A stretch of 64,000 nucleotides of DNA from Bin87 sp965204905 (GCA_965204905.1 OZ242042.1:1054001-1118000), one strand, 5' to 3'. Shown: positions 44,634 to 54,277, numbered from the stretch's first letter. Program-made: numbers and translations. Notes: a model not told the origin generated them from the letters alone.

Positions 44634-45955
44634 CGCAGGGCCTCCTCGATGTAGGGGTAGCGGTCCATGGTGGTGGGCCAGAAGACGCCGTTCTCGTAGC
44701 CGTTGAGCAGATCGTCGTGGCTTACGCCGAGCAGGTTCTCAAGCACCTCGCGGTTGTGCTGGCCGATCATGGGCGGTGGGTTGGCGATGCGTGCCGGCGA
44801 CTTGGACAGCTTGAACGGGGCGTTCTGGAACTTCCAGGGGCCGAGCATGGGGTGATCCATGGGCACGTACATATCGCGGTGCCTTAGTTGCGGGTCGTTG
44901 TCCACCCGGTCCTGGCTGCTCTGGACGGCCATAGCGCGGATGCCGGAGGCCTGGCACTTTTCGGTGAGCTCGTACTTGCCCATCGTCTTGGTCCACTTTT
45001 CGATGTGCTCGTCCATCTCCTCCTGGTTTTCCAGGCGGCCGTCGATGGTGTCGAAGCGGTCGTCGGCCCAATCCGGGCTGCCCATGAGCTTGACGAGCTT
45101 ATGCCACTCGCCATCGGACAGGCAGGCGATGGTGGCCCAGTCATTGTAGCCGCCGGGAGAGGTGCGGTAGGCGTTGTGGGGCGCGGCGATGGGACCGCGG
45201 TAGTTGTTGACCACTTCGGCGCCGGGCCAGACGGTGCGGTTACCGGGCGGGAACCCCTCGCGTCGCGCCTTGCGTCCGTTAACGGTCTTGTCCAGGAACG
45301 CGGGGCCGGTGAGGGTGATGCCGGTGATCATCTGGGAGAGGTCAACGTGCTGGCCCTTGCCGGTGGCGGAACGGTGGCGCAGCGCAGTGAGCGCGCTGAT
45401 CGCGCCGTACATGCCGCCGGTGTCGTCGAGGTACGACCAACCCCAGCCGGCGGGCGGCGCACCGGGCAGGCCGGACAGGTGGGTGAGCCCGCTGAGGGCC
45501 TGGGCCGCCGGGCCCATGGTGCCGTACCAGTGATAGCGACCAGTGTGTCCGAAGCCGGCCATGGAGACGTAGATGATGTCGGGGCGGATTTTCCTGAGTT
45601 GGTCGTAGCCGAGACCCCATCGCTGCATGATCCGGCTGCTGAAATTCTCGATCACCACGTCAGAGACGGAGATCAGGCGCTTGACCAGTTCCAGCCCTTC
45701 CTCGGTGCGGGTGTTGACGCTGATGCCCCGCTTGTTGGCGTTGGTATCCGCAAACTGGCCGGTGGAGTTGGGGCCGGGTTCGACGCCGGGAGGGACGGTG
45801 AAGCGATTCTGGCGCAGGGTGTCCAGGTTCAGAGGCCATTCGACCTTGATGACTTCCGCGCCCAAGGTGCCCAGCCAACGGGCGGCCCAGGGGCCGGCGC
45901 GTACCCAGGTGAAATCGACAACGCGGATGCCTTGCAACGGAGTCGGCAGGGGCAT
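44630..45955 (-). CDS. CaiB/BaiF family III CoA-transferase
   Basis: The 441-residue product contains VVDFTWVRAGPWAARWLGTLGAEVIKVE, RGISVNTRTEEG and GKGQHVDLSQM with the catalytic Asp, all family III signatures. A strong GGGAGGC site precedes the start. It is the first gene of an apparent four-gene run (two CoA-transferases, antitoxin, toxin) with overlapping ends. Confidence 0.9.
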   Translation of the reverse strand: MPLPTPLQGIRVVDFTWVRAGPWAARWLGTLGAEVIKVEWPLNLDTLRQNRFTVPPGVEPGPNSTGQFADTNANKRGISVNTRTEEGLELVKRLISVSDVVIENFSSRIMQRWGLGYDQLRKIRPDIIYVSMAGFGHTGRYHWYGTMGPAAQALSGLTHLSGLPGAPPAGWGWSYLDDTGGMYGAISALTALRHRSATGKGQHVDLSQMITGITLTGPAFLDKTVNGRKARREGFPPGNRTVWPGAEVVNNYRGPIAAPHNAYRTSPGGYNDWATIACLSDGEWHKLVKLMGSPDWADDRFDTIDGRLENQEEMDEHIEKWTKTMGKYELTEKCQASGIRAMAVQSSQDRVDNDPQLRHRDMYVPMDHPMLGPWKFQNAPFKLSKSPARIANPPPMIGQHNREVLENLLGVSHDDLLNGYENGVFWPTTMDRYPYIEEALR

Positions 45956-46092
45956 TGGTAAGCCTCCCGTGGGGTGTTAAACCCGAGTGTCAGTAGTGGG
46001 CGCAAGTTTAGGGCAAGACGGGGCGGCGGGCAACCTTGTGCCCCTCGGTTTGGGACGCGTTCAGTTCCGCATTAACGCTCAGCCGGGGCTGC

Positions 46093-46122
46093 TTGACTCA
46101 AATCGGAGCGCCTACCTATACT
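46093..46122 (+). promoter_or_regulatory. Promoter for leaderless membrane-protein gene
   Basis: TTGACT at 46093, an 18-bp spacer and TATACT at 46117. The -10 ends 11 bases before ATG 46134, so the transcript should be nearly leaderless. Confidence 0.65.
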
Positions 46123-46133
46123 CCGGGCAGAGG

Positions 46134-46886
46134 ATGGGCCAGTTGGATATTGACTTGATTTTCCCCAACGGGTTGTCGGTGGACGCCGCGCAGCAGTTGC
46201 TGTGGCCGGTGCTGGTGGTGGTGTTGGGCATGACGGCGTATGCCGTTTTCGTTTTCAAGTTCTACCGCTTCGTGGCGGCGCGGGATATGTTCGGCCTGGA
46301 TCTGTCAAAGAATGACGCGGTGCGCGGCGCGGTATTTCGGGATCTGTTGTTCATCGTCTGGTACGTCGTGAGGTATGTAATCCTGTTTCCGGCATTCGCG
46401 TTTTTCTGGTTTGCGGCGCTCACGTTGATCCTGGTATTCCTTTCGGAAGGCCGGGATCTGTCGAGTATCTTGTTAATTGCGATGGCTACCGTGAGCGCGA
46501 TCCGCGTTTCGGCGTACTACAACGAAGAGCTTTCGCGGGATCTGGCCAAGATTCTGCCCTTTGCGGTGCTGAGCGTATTCATCATCGACACGTCTTCGCT
46601 TTTCAACGTGGAGTCGTCGCTGGAAACGCTGCGGGAAATCGACGCGCACCGTGAGACGATTGCATACTACCTGCTGTTTCTGGTGGCGCTGGAATTCGGG
46701 CTGCGGCTCATATTTGTGCTGTTCAAGCTTATTTTCCCGAGCCCGCGCGAAGCCGAAGCTGACCACCGGCCGGCGGGGGTTCCCAGCAGGCAGCCGGCTC
46801 AGCAGGTTGCACGGAGCGCGGACGTTGCAGAATTTGACGGTCAAGAGCGGGATCAGGGAGCGCGGACGGGGCAACGCCCGGTCTAA
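46134..46886 (+). CDS. Hypothetical multi-pass membrane protein
   Basis: The 250-residue product has about five transmembrane segments, for example LLWPVLVVVLGMTAYAVFVF and AFAFFWFAALTLILVFL, and a hydrophilic C-terminal tail. No known family is recognised. ATG 46134 is chosen from the promoter position; the longer frame from 45987 would begin before the promoter. It converges with the lipoprotein gene (4-bp overlap). Confidence 0.6.
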   Translation: MGQLDIDLIFPNGLSVDAAQQLLWPVLVVVLGMTAYAVFVFKFYRFVAARDMFGLDLSKNDAVRGAVFRDLLFIVWYVVRYVILFPAFAFFWFAALTLILVFLSEGRDLSSILLIAMATVSAIRVSAYYNEELSRDLAKILPFAVLSVFIIDTSSLFNVESSLETLREIDAHRETIAYYLLFLVALEFGLRLIFVLFKLIFPSPREAEADHRPAGVPSRQPAQQVARSADVAEFDGQERDQGARTGQRPV

Positions 46887-47242
46887 TCGCCGACGAAGCG
46901 GGCCAGCAGAGAACCATCGGATTGCGTCTCGTACCATACCGTTACGGTGGTTCCCTGGATCTGGTGGTCTTTCAGATGACCCACTGAGACTCCCACCCAA
47001 CCATCCGAGCGGAATTCCCAGTTTGTGCCGTCCGAGTCCGTGACGGCGAGCAATTTGAAGTGACGGGGATTGTCGGGCTGAGGGTCCACCCGGTCGATGT
47101 GTCCGGTGACGTGGGGGAGTTTGGGGTACAGGGTGTAACCGTCGCCGTGACCGGAGTTGTCCACGTGAGTCGCATTGCAGGCTAACATCGTAGCTAGCAG
47201 CAGGCCCAAAATGTAGCAAATCAAGCCGACGTGCTTTATCAT
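46883..47242 (-). CDS. Putative lipoprotein
   Basis: The 119-residue product has a signal peptide IKHVGLICYILGLLLATMLAC with the lipobox Cys at residue 22. The mature part is a small beta-rich domain (HVTGHIDRVDPQPDN, then TTVTVWYETQ). ATG 47242 follows AGGAG. It is divergent from ctaA, so it may belong functionally to the respiratory cluster, but this is a guess. Confidence 0.65.
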   Translation of the reverse strand: MIKHVGLICYILGLLLATMLACNATHVDNSGHGDGYTLYPKLPHVTGHIDRVDPQPDNPRHFKLLAVTDSDGTNWEFRSDGWVGVSVGHLKDHQIQGTTVTVWYETQSDGSLLARFVGD

Positions 47243-47299
47243 TATGGATGCTCCTGGCCCCGGGCTGGACACACGAAAGGCCGGCCTCGAAGAATGTAA

Positions 47300-48265
47300 A
47301 TGGCAGCGATTGGCATTACCGGACAACCCGACCGCACGCGAAGGCGCTTTACCTGGTTGCAAGGGTTGTCCACTGCGACGGCGATCAGCGTTTTCATCCT
47401 GGTGATAATCGGAGGCGTCGTCCGGGTTACGGAATCAGGCCTGGGTTGCCCCGACTGGCCGCTATGCTACGGTAAGGTATTGCCGCCCCTGGAGTACACG
47501 GCGATCATAGAATACACGCATCGGTTTGTGGCGTCGGTGATCGTAGGACCGTTGGTGCTGGCTACGGCGGTGGTGGGACTGGTTCGTTACCGGAACGACC
47601 GCTGGGTTTGGATACCGGCGGCGATTTCCGTGCCGTTGTTGATCGTTCAGGGACTACTGGGCGGTGTGACGGTTTTGACGCATCTGCCGGGCGAGATTGT
47701 AGCCCTGCACCTGGGGACGGCGGAGGCGCTTTTTGCAGTTTGCCTGTTCATAATGGTGGCCTCGTACCGCACACCGATCACCAGGGTAGCAGCCACTACC
47801 GGCGACGGGTATCACCGTTGGGCCATCGCCGGCGCAGCGGGCGTTTACGCGGTGATCATTTCGGGCGCGCTGGTGACGGCAATGGGCGCGACGGGCGCCT
47901 GCGTTACCTGGCCGCTGTGCCAGGGTAGCGCGTTCCCGATGCATCATCTCACCGCGATTCACATGTTTCATCGTTACGTGGTGCTGGTGTTGGGCGTTTT
48001 GCTGCTGTACGCGGTGTGGCGATGCAGCGCCGGCCGGGGAACCGATAGCACGCTGCGGTGGCTGGCGGGATTGACCTTACTGGCTTTCGTAGCCCAGGTA
48101 ATTGTGGGCGCGGCGACAATCTGGCTGGACTTTCAGGCCCACTGGCGCGCGTTGCATCTGACGGCGGCGACGGCGGTTTGGGCCGGCGCGGTGGGAATGG
48201 CCGTGGTAGCGTATCTCAACGCGCGGACGGTTTGGGGTGTGCGAGCCTCGGAGCGGGCAGATTAG
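47300..48265 (+). CDS. ctaA: Heme A synthase (COX15/CtaA)
   Basis: The 321-residue product has about 8 transmembrane helices. GGVVRVTESGLGCPDWPLCYG is the classic CtaA motif with its Cys pair; EYTHR, LHLGTAE and the later MFHRY and LHLTAA supply heme-ligating His residues. It oxidises heme O to heme A for the cox oxidase downstream. A second ACVTWPLCQG motif is present in the C-terminal half, as is usual. Confidence 0.95.
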   Translation: MAAIGITGQPDRTRRRFTWLQGLSTATAISVFILVIIGGVVRVTESGLGCPDWPLCYGKVLPPLEYTAIIEYTHRFVASVIVGPLVLATAVVGLVRYRNDRWVWIPAAISVPLLIVQGLLGGVTVLTHLPGEIVALHLGTAEALFAVCLFIMVASYRTPITRVAATTGDGYHRWAIAGAAGVYAVIISGALVTAMGATGACVTWPLCQGSAFPMHHLTAIHMFHRYVVLVLGVLLLYAVWRCSAGRGTDSTLRWLAGLTLLAFVAQVIVGAATIWLDFQAHWRALHLTAATAVWAGAVGMAVVAYLNARTVWGVRASERAD

Positions 48266-48266
48266 A

Positions 48267-49244
48267 ATGGCCGGGAACGCGCCACAGGCCCAACGAGAGG
48301 CCGAAACTCTGGAGGCCAGTGCGGTGGCAATTGGCGCGGGGGAGTCAACCCGGCAGCCGTTTGGAGCGGTTGCCAGAGACTACATAACGCTGACCAAGCC
48401 CAAGATCATCTCGCTGTTGCTCGTAACCGCAGCGGGCGGGATGTTTCTTGCCGAGCAGGGCGTACCGTCGTTGGTAATGCTGGCGTGGGTCTGGATCGGA
48501 GGCGCGTTGGCATCCGGCGGGGCCAACGCCATCAACCAGCACCTGGACCGGGATATTGACCGAGAGATGCGGCGGACGCAGAGCCGGCCGGTGGCCGGGG
48601 AGAGGGTATCGCCGCGTTACGCGCTGGCGTTTGGTATCGGGTTAAACGCGGCGGCGTTCGCGCTGCTGGCGCTGCTGGTGAATCCGCTGGCGGCGATCCT
48701 GACGTTGCTGGCGAGCCTGTTCTACGTGTTTGTCTATACCCTATGGCTCAAGCGGACGACGCCGAACAACATCGTGATTGGAGGCGCAGCGGGAGCGGTA
48801 CCGCCGATGGTGGGTTGGGTGGCGGTGACGGGAAGCCTGGACCTGCCGGCGGTGTACCTGTTCGCCATCATCTTCTTCTGGACGCCGCCGCACTTCTGGG
48901 CGCTGTCCCTGTTGATTGAGAAGGATTACGAGCAGGCCGGAGTGCCGATGCTGCCGGTGGTTTCATCACGCGGCCAGACTACTCTGCACATATTCCTGTA
49001 TTCCATCGCGCTGACAGGACTCACACTGATGTTTGCGTTGCTGCCGGACGTAGGATTGATATACCTGGCATCGGCAGCGGTGTTGGGCGCTCCGTTCATC
49101 TGGCTGGCGTGGCGGCTGTGGCGGGAGGACTCGCGGGGTCGGGCGAAGGCCGCGTACCTGTACTCCTTGGCATACCTGGCGTTGCTCTTCGTGGCAGTGA
49201 TGGTGGACAGCGTGGTAAAGTCGAACTTGAGCGTAACGATTTAG
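48267..49244 (+). CDS. ctaB: Protoheme IX farnesyltransferase (heme O synthase)
   Basis: The 325-residue UbiA-type membrane prenyltransferase contains DYITLTKPKIISLLL and the prenyl-diphosphate-binding NQHLDRDIDREMRRTQSRPVA, plus WTPPHFWALSL. It makes heme O, the substrate of CtaA. ATG 48267 lies 1 bp after the ctaA stop, so the two are coupled. Confidence 0.96.
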   Translation: MAGNAPQAQREAETLEASAVAIGAGESTRQPFGAVARDYITLTKPKIISLLLVTAAGGMFLAEQGVPSLVMLAWVWIGGALASGGANAINQHLDRDIDREMRRTQSRPVAGERVSPRYALAFGIGLNAAAFALLALLVNPLAAILTLLASLFYVFVYTLWLKRTTPNNIVIGGAAGAVPPMVGWVAVTGSLDLPAVYLFAIIFFWTPPHFWALSLLIEKDYEQAGVPMLPVVSSRGQTTLHIFLYSIALTGLTLMFALLPDVGLIYLASAAVLGAPFIWLAWRLWREDSRGRAKAAYLYSLAYLALLFVAVMVDSVVKSNLSVTI

Positions 49245-49272
49245 AGCGCAACATGGGAGACGGCGGCGGAAT

Positions 49273-49572
49273 ATGGAAACGCACAAGACGACCGCGAAAG
49301 TAGGCAAGAATGGCAAAGTCGTGCTGGATAACCTGCCGTTCGCCGAGGGCGTGAAGGTTGAGGTAACGGTGCATCAGGTCAAATCGGACGAGAGGCCGTG
49401 GCCGCCGGAGTTTCCGCTGGAGGGTGCCGTTATAAAGTACGACGAGAGGGTTGACACACCAGACAGCAGACCATGGCCACCGCCGGAACACCCAATGAAA
49501 AACTCCGTCATACGCTATGACGACCCATTCGAGCCGGCTTGCCCTCCCGAAGAATGGGAAGCTCTTCAGTGA
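49273..49572 (+). CDS. Antitoxin with duplicated C-terminal motif
   Basis: The 99-residue product has an N-terminal segment TTAKVGKNGKVVLDNLPF resembling the beta-hairpin DNA-binding domains of AbrB/DUF2281-type antitoxins. The C-terminal half contains two copies of an ~18-residue motif (residues 41-58 and 66-84, RPWPP to I-K/R-YD). Its last codon region overlaps the PIN toxin start. The duplication of the presumed toxin-binding part is unusual. Confidence 0.7.
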   Translation: METHKTTAKVGKNGKVVLDNLPFAEGVKVEVTVHQVKSDERPWPPEFPLEGAVIKYDERVDTPDSRPWPPPEHPMKNSVIRYDDPFEPACPPEEWEALQ

Positions 49573-49964
49573 TTATTCTTGATACCCACATTTGGGTTTG
49601 GTGGGTTACCAACAGCCCCCGTTTGATAGCAGCCCAAGCCGAGGCTATTGCCTATGAATATCGCCATGGCGTTGTGGGAATTAGCGTGGTGTCGTGCTGG
49701 GAAATAGCGATGCTAGTAAGTAAGGGCCGTCTGCAATTGGGTTCCGACTTGCTGAGTTGGTTCCACGTAGAGCTTGACTATCCTTCCGTCCGATTGTCAC
49801 CCGTAACGCCGGAGATAGCTGTACGGGCATACGAGTTGCCGGAGCCTTTCCAACCCGACCCTGCTGACCGCCTGATCGTGGCTACGGCGATTGAGAATGA
49901 CTGCCCGTTGGTCACATCAGACAGCCGCATAATTGAGTACCAGAGCGTTGCTACCGTGCATTGA
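49569..49964 (+). CDS. vapC: PIN-domain ribonuclease toxin (VapC-type)
   Basis: The 131-residue product starts at GTG 49569, overlapping the antitoxin stop by four bases. IILDTHIWVWW gives the first Asp, VSCWEIAML the Glu, DPADRLIVATA and LVTSDSRI the later Asp residues. It is the PIN group with D-T-H-x-W at the start. It sits between ctaB and coxB, splitting the oxidase cluster. Confidence 0.88.
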   Translation: MIILDTHIWVWWVTNSPRLIAAQAEAIAYEYRHGVVGISVVSCWEIAMLVSKGRLQLGSDLLSWFHVELDYPSVRLSPVTPEIAVRAYELPEPFQPDPADRLIVATAIENDCPLVTSDSRIIEYQSVATVH

Positions 49965-50092
49965 TCGGGTGCCCGCTTTCGTCCTCGCTGCCTGAAATTC
50001 CTTGAAATCCAATACGGACACTTCTGCAAAAGTGGGAATGACGAGCACGGTTCAATCCAAACGCGAAGTCCAGTTCCAGGGCGTCGTTCAAA

Positions 50093-50121
50093 TTGACAGG
50101 CATAGGCGCGTGTGCTATGGT
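50093..50121 (+). promoter_or_regulatory. Promoter of coxBACD
   Basis: TTGACA at 50093-50098, a 17-bp spacer ending in TGC, and TATGGT at 50116-50121, combining a consensus -35 with an extended -10. It lies about 70 bases before ATG 50189. Confidence 0.7.
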
Positions 50122-50188
50122 ACCCGCCGTTAGTGAAATTTTGCACATACGGCGGCGGTTGCGTTTCCGCCGTATCCGGGGGTTCACG

Positions 50189-51556
50189 ATGGGGCTGTTG
50201 CCCTCCGCTGAGAAAGACTCACCGACCAACTCCGAGACGACCTTCGTTCCAGAGCCAAGCCGAGCGATTCCGGTGAGCAACACCTCCGAATCTCCCACCC
50301 GCCGTTCCGGTCGCCGTTCGTTGATTACGTTGGCGATCCTGGCCGGTATCCTGATACTCGCGGCGCTTGGCTGCGACTCGGACGGGCACCAGTCCATGCT
50401 CGGCTCAACGCCGTGGACGCTGGACGGCGCCAACGGCCCGGTAGCCCGCGAACAGCTCCTGCTATTCAACGTTCTGCTGTGGACTATGGTGGCGGTATTC
50501 GTGCTGGTTGAGGGCGCGCTGCTGTACGCCGCCATTCGCTACCGTCGCAAGCCCGGCGATCCGCTTCCTCCTCAGACCCACGGCCACACGCCGCTGGAAA
50601 TCGCCTGGACTGTGGTTCCGACGATCCTGATCCTGGGCCTGGGCATCTGGTCCGTCTTCGTGCTGTTCAAGCTGGAACCCGGCGAGGCGGTGGCGCAGGC
50701 CCGAGAAATGGGCAAGGAACCGCTGCACGTAGAGGCGATTGGGCATCAATGGTGGTGGGAATTCCGCTATGAGGATGCCAACCCGGACGTTGAAGGCGGT
50801 GAGTTGATCACCACGGCCAATGAGATGAGAATCCCGGTTGACCGGCCCGTGATTATGACCCTGAAGAGCGACGACGTCATTCACAGCTTCTGGATTCCCA
50901 AACTGGCGGGCAAGCAGGACGTGGTCCCGACCCGGGCCAACCAGATGTGGTTCATGGCGGAAGATCCGGGAATGTACTATGGACAATGCGCCGAGTTCTG
51001 TGGCACAGCCCACGCGCAAATGAAGTTCCGCGTCCACGCGCTGCCTGACGTAGAGTACCAGGCGTGGGTTGACGGCTGGGGCGACCCGGTGGACTTGTCG
51101 CAAGCTGACAATCCGGCGGCGGCTCAAAGCGGGCAGCTGGTGTTCCTGGGCGACGGTCAGTGCGTCACCTGCCATACGGTTGGGTCCGCGGACCAAGTGA
51201 ATGAAGTTGGCGAAGGCGTCCAGCACGCCCGGATGCAAACCTACATCGCCTACACCGAGTGGCTGAGCAAGCCGGCCGAGGAGCGGTTGGAAGACGTCCG
51301 CACCGGAAACGAGCCGCCGGCGGCGTTTGCGGCCCCGAATCTGACCGACCTGGGGGCGCGTACTACCATTGGGGCAGGACTGGTTGACCTGAATCGAGAG
51401 ACCCTGCGCCAGTGGCTCCGTAGCCCGGACGATATCAAGCCGGGCAACCGGATGTCGGAACTGGCGGTCATCTACCAGACGCGGCCGGATCATCGGGCAG
51501 ACCTTACCGAAGACCAGTTGAGCGACCTGGTGGAATACCTGATGGCGCAGAAATAG
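50189..51556 (+). CDS. coxB: Cytochrome c oxidase subunit II with C-terminal cytochrome c domain (caa3-type)
   Basis: The 455-residue product has a hydrophobic segment ending ALGCDSD, a possible lipobox or signal anchor. Two transmembrane helices follow, then HQWWWEF and the CuA site CAEFCGTAHAQM near residue 268. The cytochrome c domain has heme motif CVTCH near residue 324. Electrons pass from its own heme c to CuA and subunit I. ATG 50189 fits the promoter position. Confidence 0.93.
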   Translation: MGLLPSAEKDSPTNSETTFVPEPSRAIPVSNTSESPTRRSGRRSLITLAILAGILILAALGCDSDGHQSMLGSTPWTLDGANGPVAREQLLLFNVLLWTMVAVFVLVEGALLYAAIRYRRKPGDPLPPQTHGHTPLEIAWTVVPTILILGLGIWSVFVLFKLEPGEAVAQAREMGKEPLHVEAIGHQWWWEFRYEDANPDVEGGELITTANEMRIPVDRPVIMTLKSDDVIHSFWIPKLAGKQDVVPTRANQMWFMAEDPGMYYGQCAEFCGTAHAQMKFRVHALPDVEYQAWVDGWGDPVDLSQADNPAAAQSGQLVFLGDGQCVTCHTVGSADQVNEVGEGVQHARMQTYIAYTEWLSKPAEERLEDVRTGNEPPAAFAAPNLTDLGARTTIGAGLVDLNRETLRQWLRSPDDIKPGNRMSELAVIYQTRPDHRADLTEDQLSDLVEYLMAQK

Positions 51557-51569
51557 AGGGACTGAAGCA

Positions 51570-53441
51570 ATGGTAACCATCACCGGCGTGATACCCCGCC
51601 CGAATACCTACACCGGCTTGTGGAGTTGGCTGACTACGGTTGACCACAAGCGTATCGGCGCGTTGTACGGTTTTTCCGCTTTCTTCTTCTTTATCGTCGG
51701 CGGCATCGAGGCCGGCATCATGCGGTTGCAGCTAGCCACGTCGGACGCCTCGCTGGTTTCGGCGGACTGGTTCAACGCGATGTTCACCATGCACGGCACG
51801 ACCATGATTTTCATGGTGATCATGCCGTTCGGGGCGACGTTCTTCAACTTTTTGATTCCGCTGATGATAGGCGCGCGGGACGTGGCGTTTCCCCGTCTCA
51901 ACGCCTTCTCCTACTGGACGTTCCTTTTTGGCGCGCTGCTGATGCACGGAGGATTCCTGATCGGGCAAGTACCGGATGCCGGTTGGTTCTCCTACGCGAA
52001 CCTCACGGCTGCTCCCTACAGCGCGAGCCAGGGACTGGATTTCTGGGCGCTGAGCTTGCAAGTGCTGGGAGTGGCGTCGTTGGCCGCCGGTTTCAACTTC
52101 GTCGTTACCATCATTAATATGCGCGCGCCCGGGATGTCGTTGATGCGGATGCCCGTGTTCGTGTGGATGACGCTGGTTACGAGCATCCTGCTGGTGCTGG
52201 CGTTCCCAATCATCACGGTTGCGCTGATTGAGCTGACTGCCGACCGGCAGTTTGGCGCCAACTTCTTCAACACCGCCGCGGGCGGCGACCCCATCCTGTG
52301 GCAGCACCTGTTCTGGCTCTTCGGACACCCCGAAGTGTACATCCTGATACTGCCGGCGATGGGCGTGGTTTCCGAGATCATCCCTACGTTCAGTCGCAAG
52401 CCGCTGTTCGGCTATCCCGTGGTTGTCTTCTCGGGGATCGTCATCGCCATCATGAGTTGGGCGGTGTGGAGCCATCACATGTTCACGGTGGGCCTCGGAC
52501 CCATCGCCAACTCGGTGTTCACGATCACGACGATGCTCATCGCAGTGCCCACGGGCGTGAAGATCTTCAACTGGATCGGCACCATGTGGCAGGGTTCAAT
52601 CGACCTGAGGACACCGATGCTCATGGCCATCGGGTTCGTGGCGCTGTTCATCGTGGGTGGCCTTTCCGGCGTGTCCCACGCCGTGTCACCCTCGGACTTC
52701 CAACAGCAGGATACTTACTACATCGTCGCGCACATTCATTACGTACTGTTCGGCGGCGCGATTTTCGGCATCTTCGCCGGCATCTACTACTGGTATCCGA
52801 AGATCACCGGCAAGATGTACCACGAGACGCTGGGCAAGGTGCATTTCTGGCTGATGTTCATTGGCATGAACTTGACCTTCTTCCCGATGCACTACGCCGG
52901 GTTGAACGGAATGCCGCGTCGCATCTACACCTACGCCGAAGGCTTCGGCTGGGAAGGCATGAACCTGCTGGCGACCATCGGCTACTTCGTGATTGTGATC
53001 AGCCTGCTGGTGTTCATCCACAACTTCTTCCGCAGCATCAAGAAGGGTGAAGAGGCCGGGCACGATCCGTGGGATGCCCCGACGTTGGAATGGAGCATAT
53101 CCTCGCCGCCGCCGGTGTACAACTTCGCCGAAGTGCCGGTGGTAAAGGGCCAGGATGATTACTGGATCACGAAGCGCGAGGCCGCGGCGCGCGGAGAAAC
53201 CGTGCCTGCCGAGCCTCATGTGGACGTATCGACCATCCATCTGCCCAGCCCGTCGTACTGGCCCTTGATCACCTCGTTCGGCGTCGTCTGGCTGGCCGGC
53301 GGGCTGTTGATCGATGTGGGCTGGGACTACATCAGGTTCCCGGTGAGCTTCGTCGGGGGTCTCATAACCGTCATTGGTGTGATCGGGTGGTCCAACGAAC
53401 CGGCCGCCGAGGAACACCACGAAGCCGAAGGGCATCACTAA
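51570..53441 (+). CDS. coxA: Cytochrome c oxidase subunit I
   Basis: The 623-residue product has at least 12 transmembrane helices. HGTTMIF, FWLFGHPEVYIL (CuB His with the cross-linked Tyr) and WSHHMF, plus HIHYVLFGG, are the heme-copper oxidase signatures. The C-terminal ~110 residues are an additional hydrophilic segment and two further helices. It is the oxygen-reducing, proton-pumping subunit. It starts 13 bp after coxB. Confidence 0.97.
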   Translation: MVTITGVIPRPNTYTGLWSWLTTVDHKRIGALYGFSAFFFFIVGGIEAGIMRLQLATSDASLVSADWFNAMFTMHGTTMIFMVIMPFGATFFNFLIPLMIGARDVAFPRLNAFSYWTFLFGALLMHGGFLIGQVPDAGWFSYANLTAAPYSASQGLDFWALSLQVLGVASLAAGFNFVVTIINMRAPGMSLMRMPVFVWMTLVTSILLVLAFPIITVALIELTADRQFGANFFNTAAGGDPILWQHLFWLFGHPEVYILILPAMGVVSEIIPTFSRKPLFGYPVVVFSGIVIAIMSWAVWSHHMFTVGLGPIANSVFTITTMLIAVPTGVKIFNWIGTMWQGSIDLRTPMLMAIGFVALFIVGGLSGVSHAVSPSDFQQQDTYYIVAHIHYVLFGGAIFGIFAGIYYWYPKITGKMYHETLGKVHFWLMFIGMNLTFFPMHYAGLNGMPRRIYTYAEGFGWEGMNLLATIGYFVIVISLLVFIHNFFRSIKKGEEAGHDPWDAPTLEWSISSPPPVYNFAEVPVVKGQDDYWITKREAAARGETVPAEPHVDVSTIHLPSPSYWPLITSFGVVWLAGGLLIDVGWDYIRFPVSFVGGLITVIGVIGWSNEPAAEEHHEAEGHH

Positions 53442-53512
53442 AGCGATACGACCGAAGCGGCCCGAAACAGTTTCCGGCTACTCTGTAAACCGTTTCAAGC
53501 AGGAGGCGCCCG

Positions 53513-54217
53513 TTGGCCCACGCAGATACACACCACGCCCCACCGGCGCATGAGCCGGAGGAGCACGCTCCCGCCCATGCGGAGGAAACCACCACCGGGA
53601 TAAGCCACCGGAAGCTCCTGATGTGGGTGTTTCTGGGTTCCGACTGCCTGTTTTTCGGTTCCCTGATCGCCACCTACATGGTGTACCGGGGCCAGAGCAT
53701 TGTCGGCCCCTATCCCATCGACATCATTGACGTTCCCATCACTACCATCAGCACCTTCGTCCTGCTGATGAGTTCCTTCACTATGGTCATGGCGGTGGCG
53801 GCGGCGCGCAACGGCAACCAGAGACGGCTGATTCAGTGGCTGCTGTGCACCATCGTACTGGGCGGCGGTTTCATCGGCTTCCAGGTTTATGAGTTCAACC
53901 TCTTCCGCGTCGAGGGACTGCGCTACGAAACCAACCTGTTCAGCAGCACTTTCTTCACGCTGACCGGTTTCCATGGCGCGCACGTTACGCTGGGCATTTT
54001 CTGGCTGATCTGCCTGGCCATCATCTCGGCTCGCAACCCAGCGGGTCGGCCTTCCGGCGAAGACGTGGACATTGCCGGACTGTACTGGCACTTCGTTGAC
54101 ATCGTCTGGATCGTGATCTTCACGTTGCTGTACCTGATTGGCGGCTTCGATGCCGGGCCCGACGCCGCGCACGCCGCGACCCAGGGCTGGCAGTGGATCA
54201 CCGGAATATTCACCTAG
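53513..54217 (+). CDS. coxC: Cytochrome c oxidase subunit III
   Basis: The 234-residue product has a His/Glu-rich N-terminus, then about five transmembrane helices. TGFHGAHVTLG and GLYWHFVDIVWI are subunit III signatures. The start is TTG 53513, supported by the strong CAGGAGGCG site 8 bases upstream; no ATG fits. Confidence 0.93.
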   Translation: MAHADTHHAPPAHEPEEHAPAHAEETTTGISHRKLLMWVFLGSDCLFFGSLIATYMVYRGQSIVGPYPIDIIDVPITTISTFVLLMSSFTMVMAVAAARNGNQRRLIQWLLCTIVLGGGFIGFQVYEFNLFRVEGLRYETNLFSSTFFTLTGFHGAHVTLGIFWLICLAIISARNPAGRPSGEDVDIAGLYWHFVDIVWIVIFTLLYLIGGFDAGPDAAHAATQGWQWITGIFT

Positions 54218-54277
54218 GGCAGACCAGGGACGCCCGAATATCGACATGGTTTATCGTTTCCAGGAGGAACTCACGCA

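Noticed and set aside
44888..45961. Plus-strand 357-codon frame opposite the CoA-transferase
   Set aside because: It is a shadow rich in Gly, Val and Ala without family motifs; the minus strand encodes a complete CaiB/BaiF protein.
49965..50188. Small gene between vapC and coxB
   Set aside because: The only frames are fragments opposite coxB or vapC; the region is explained by the coxB promoter.
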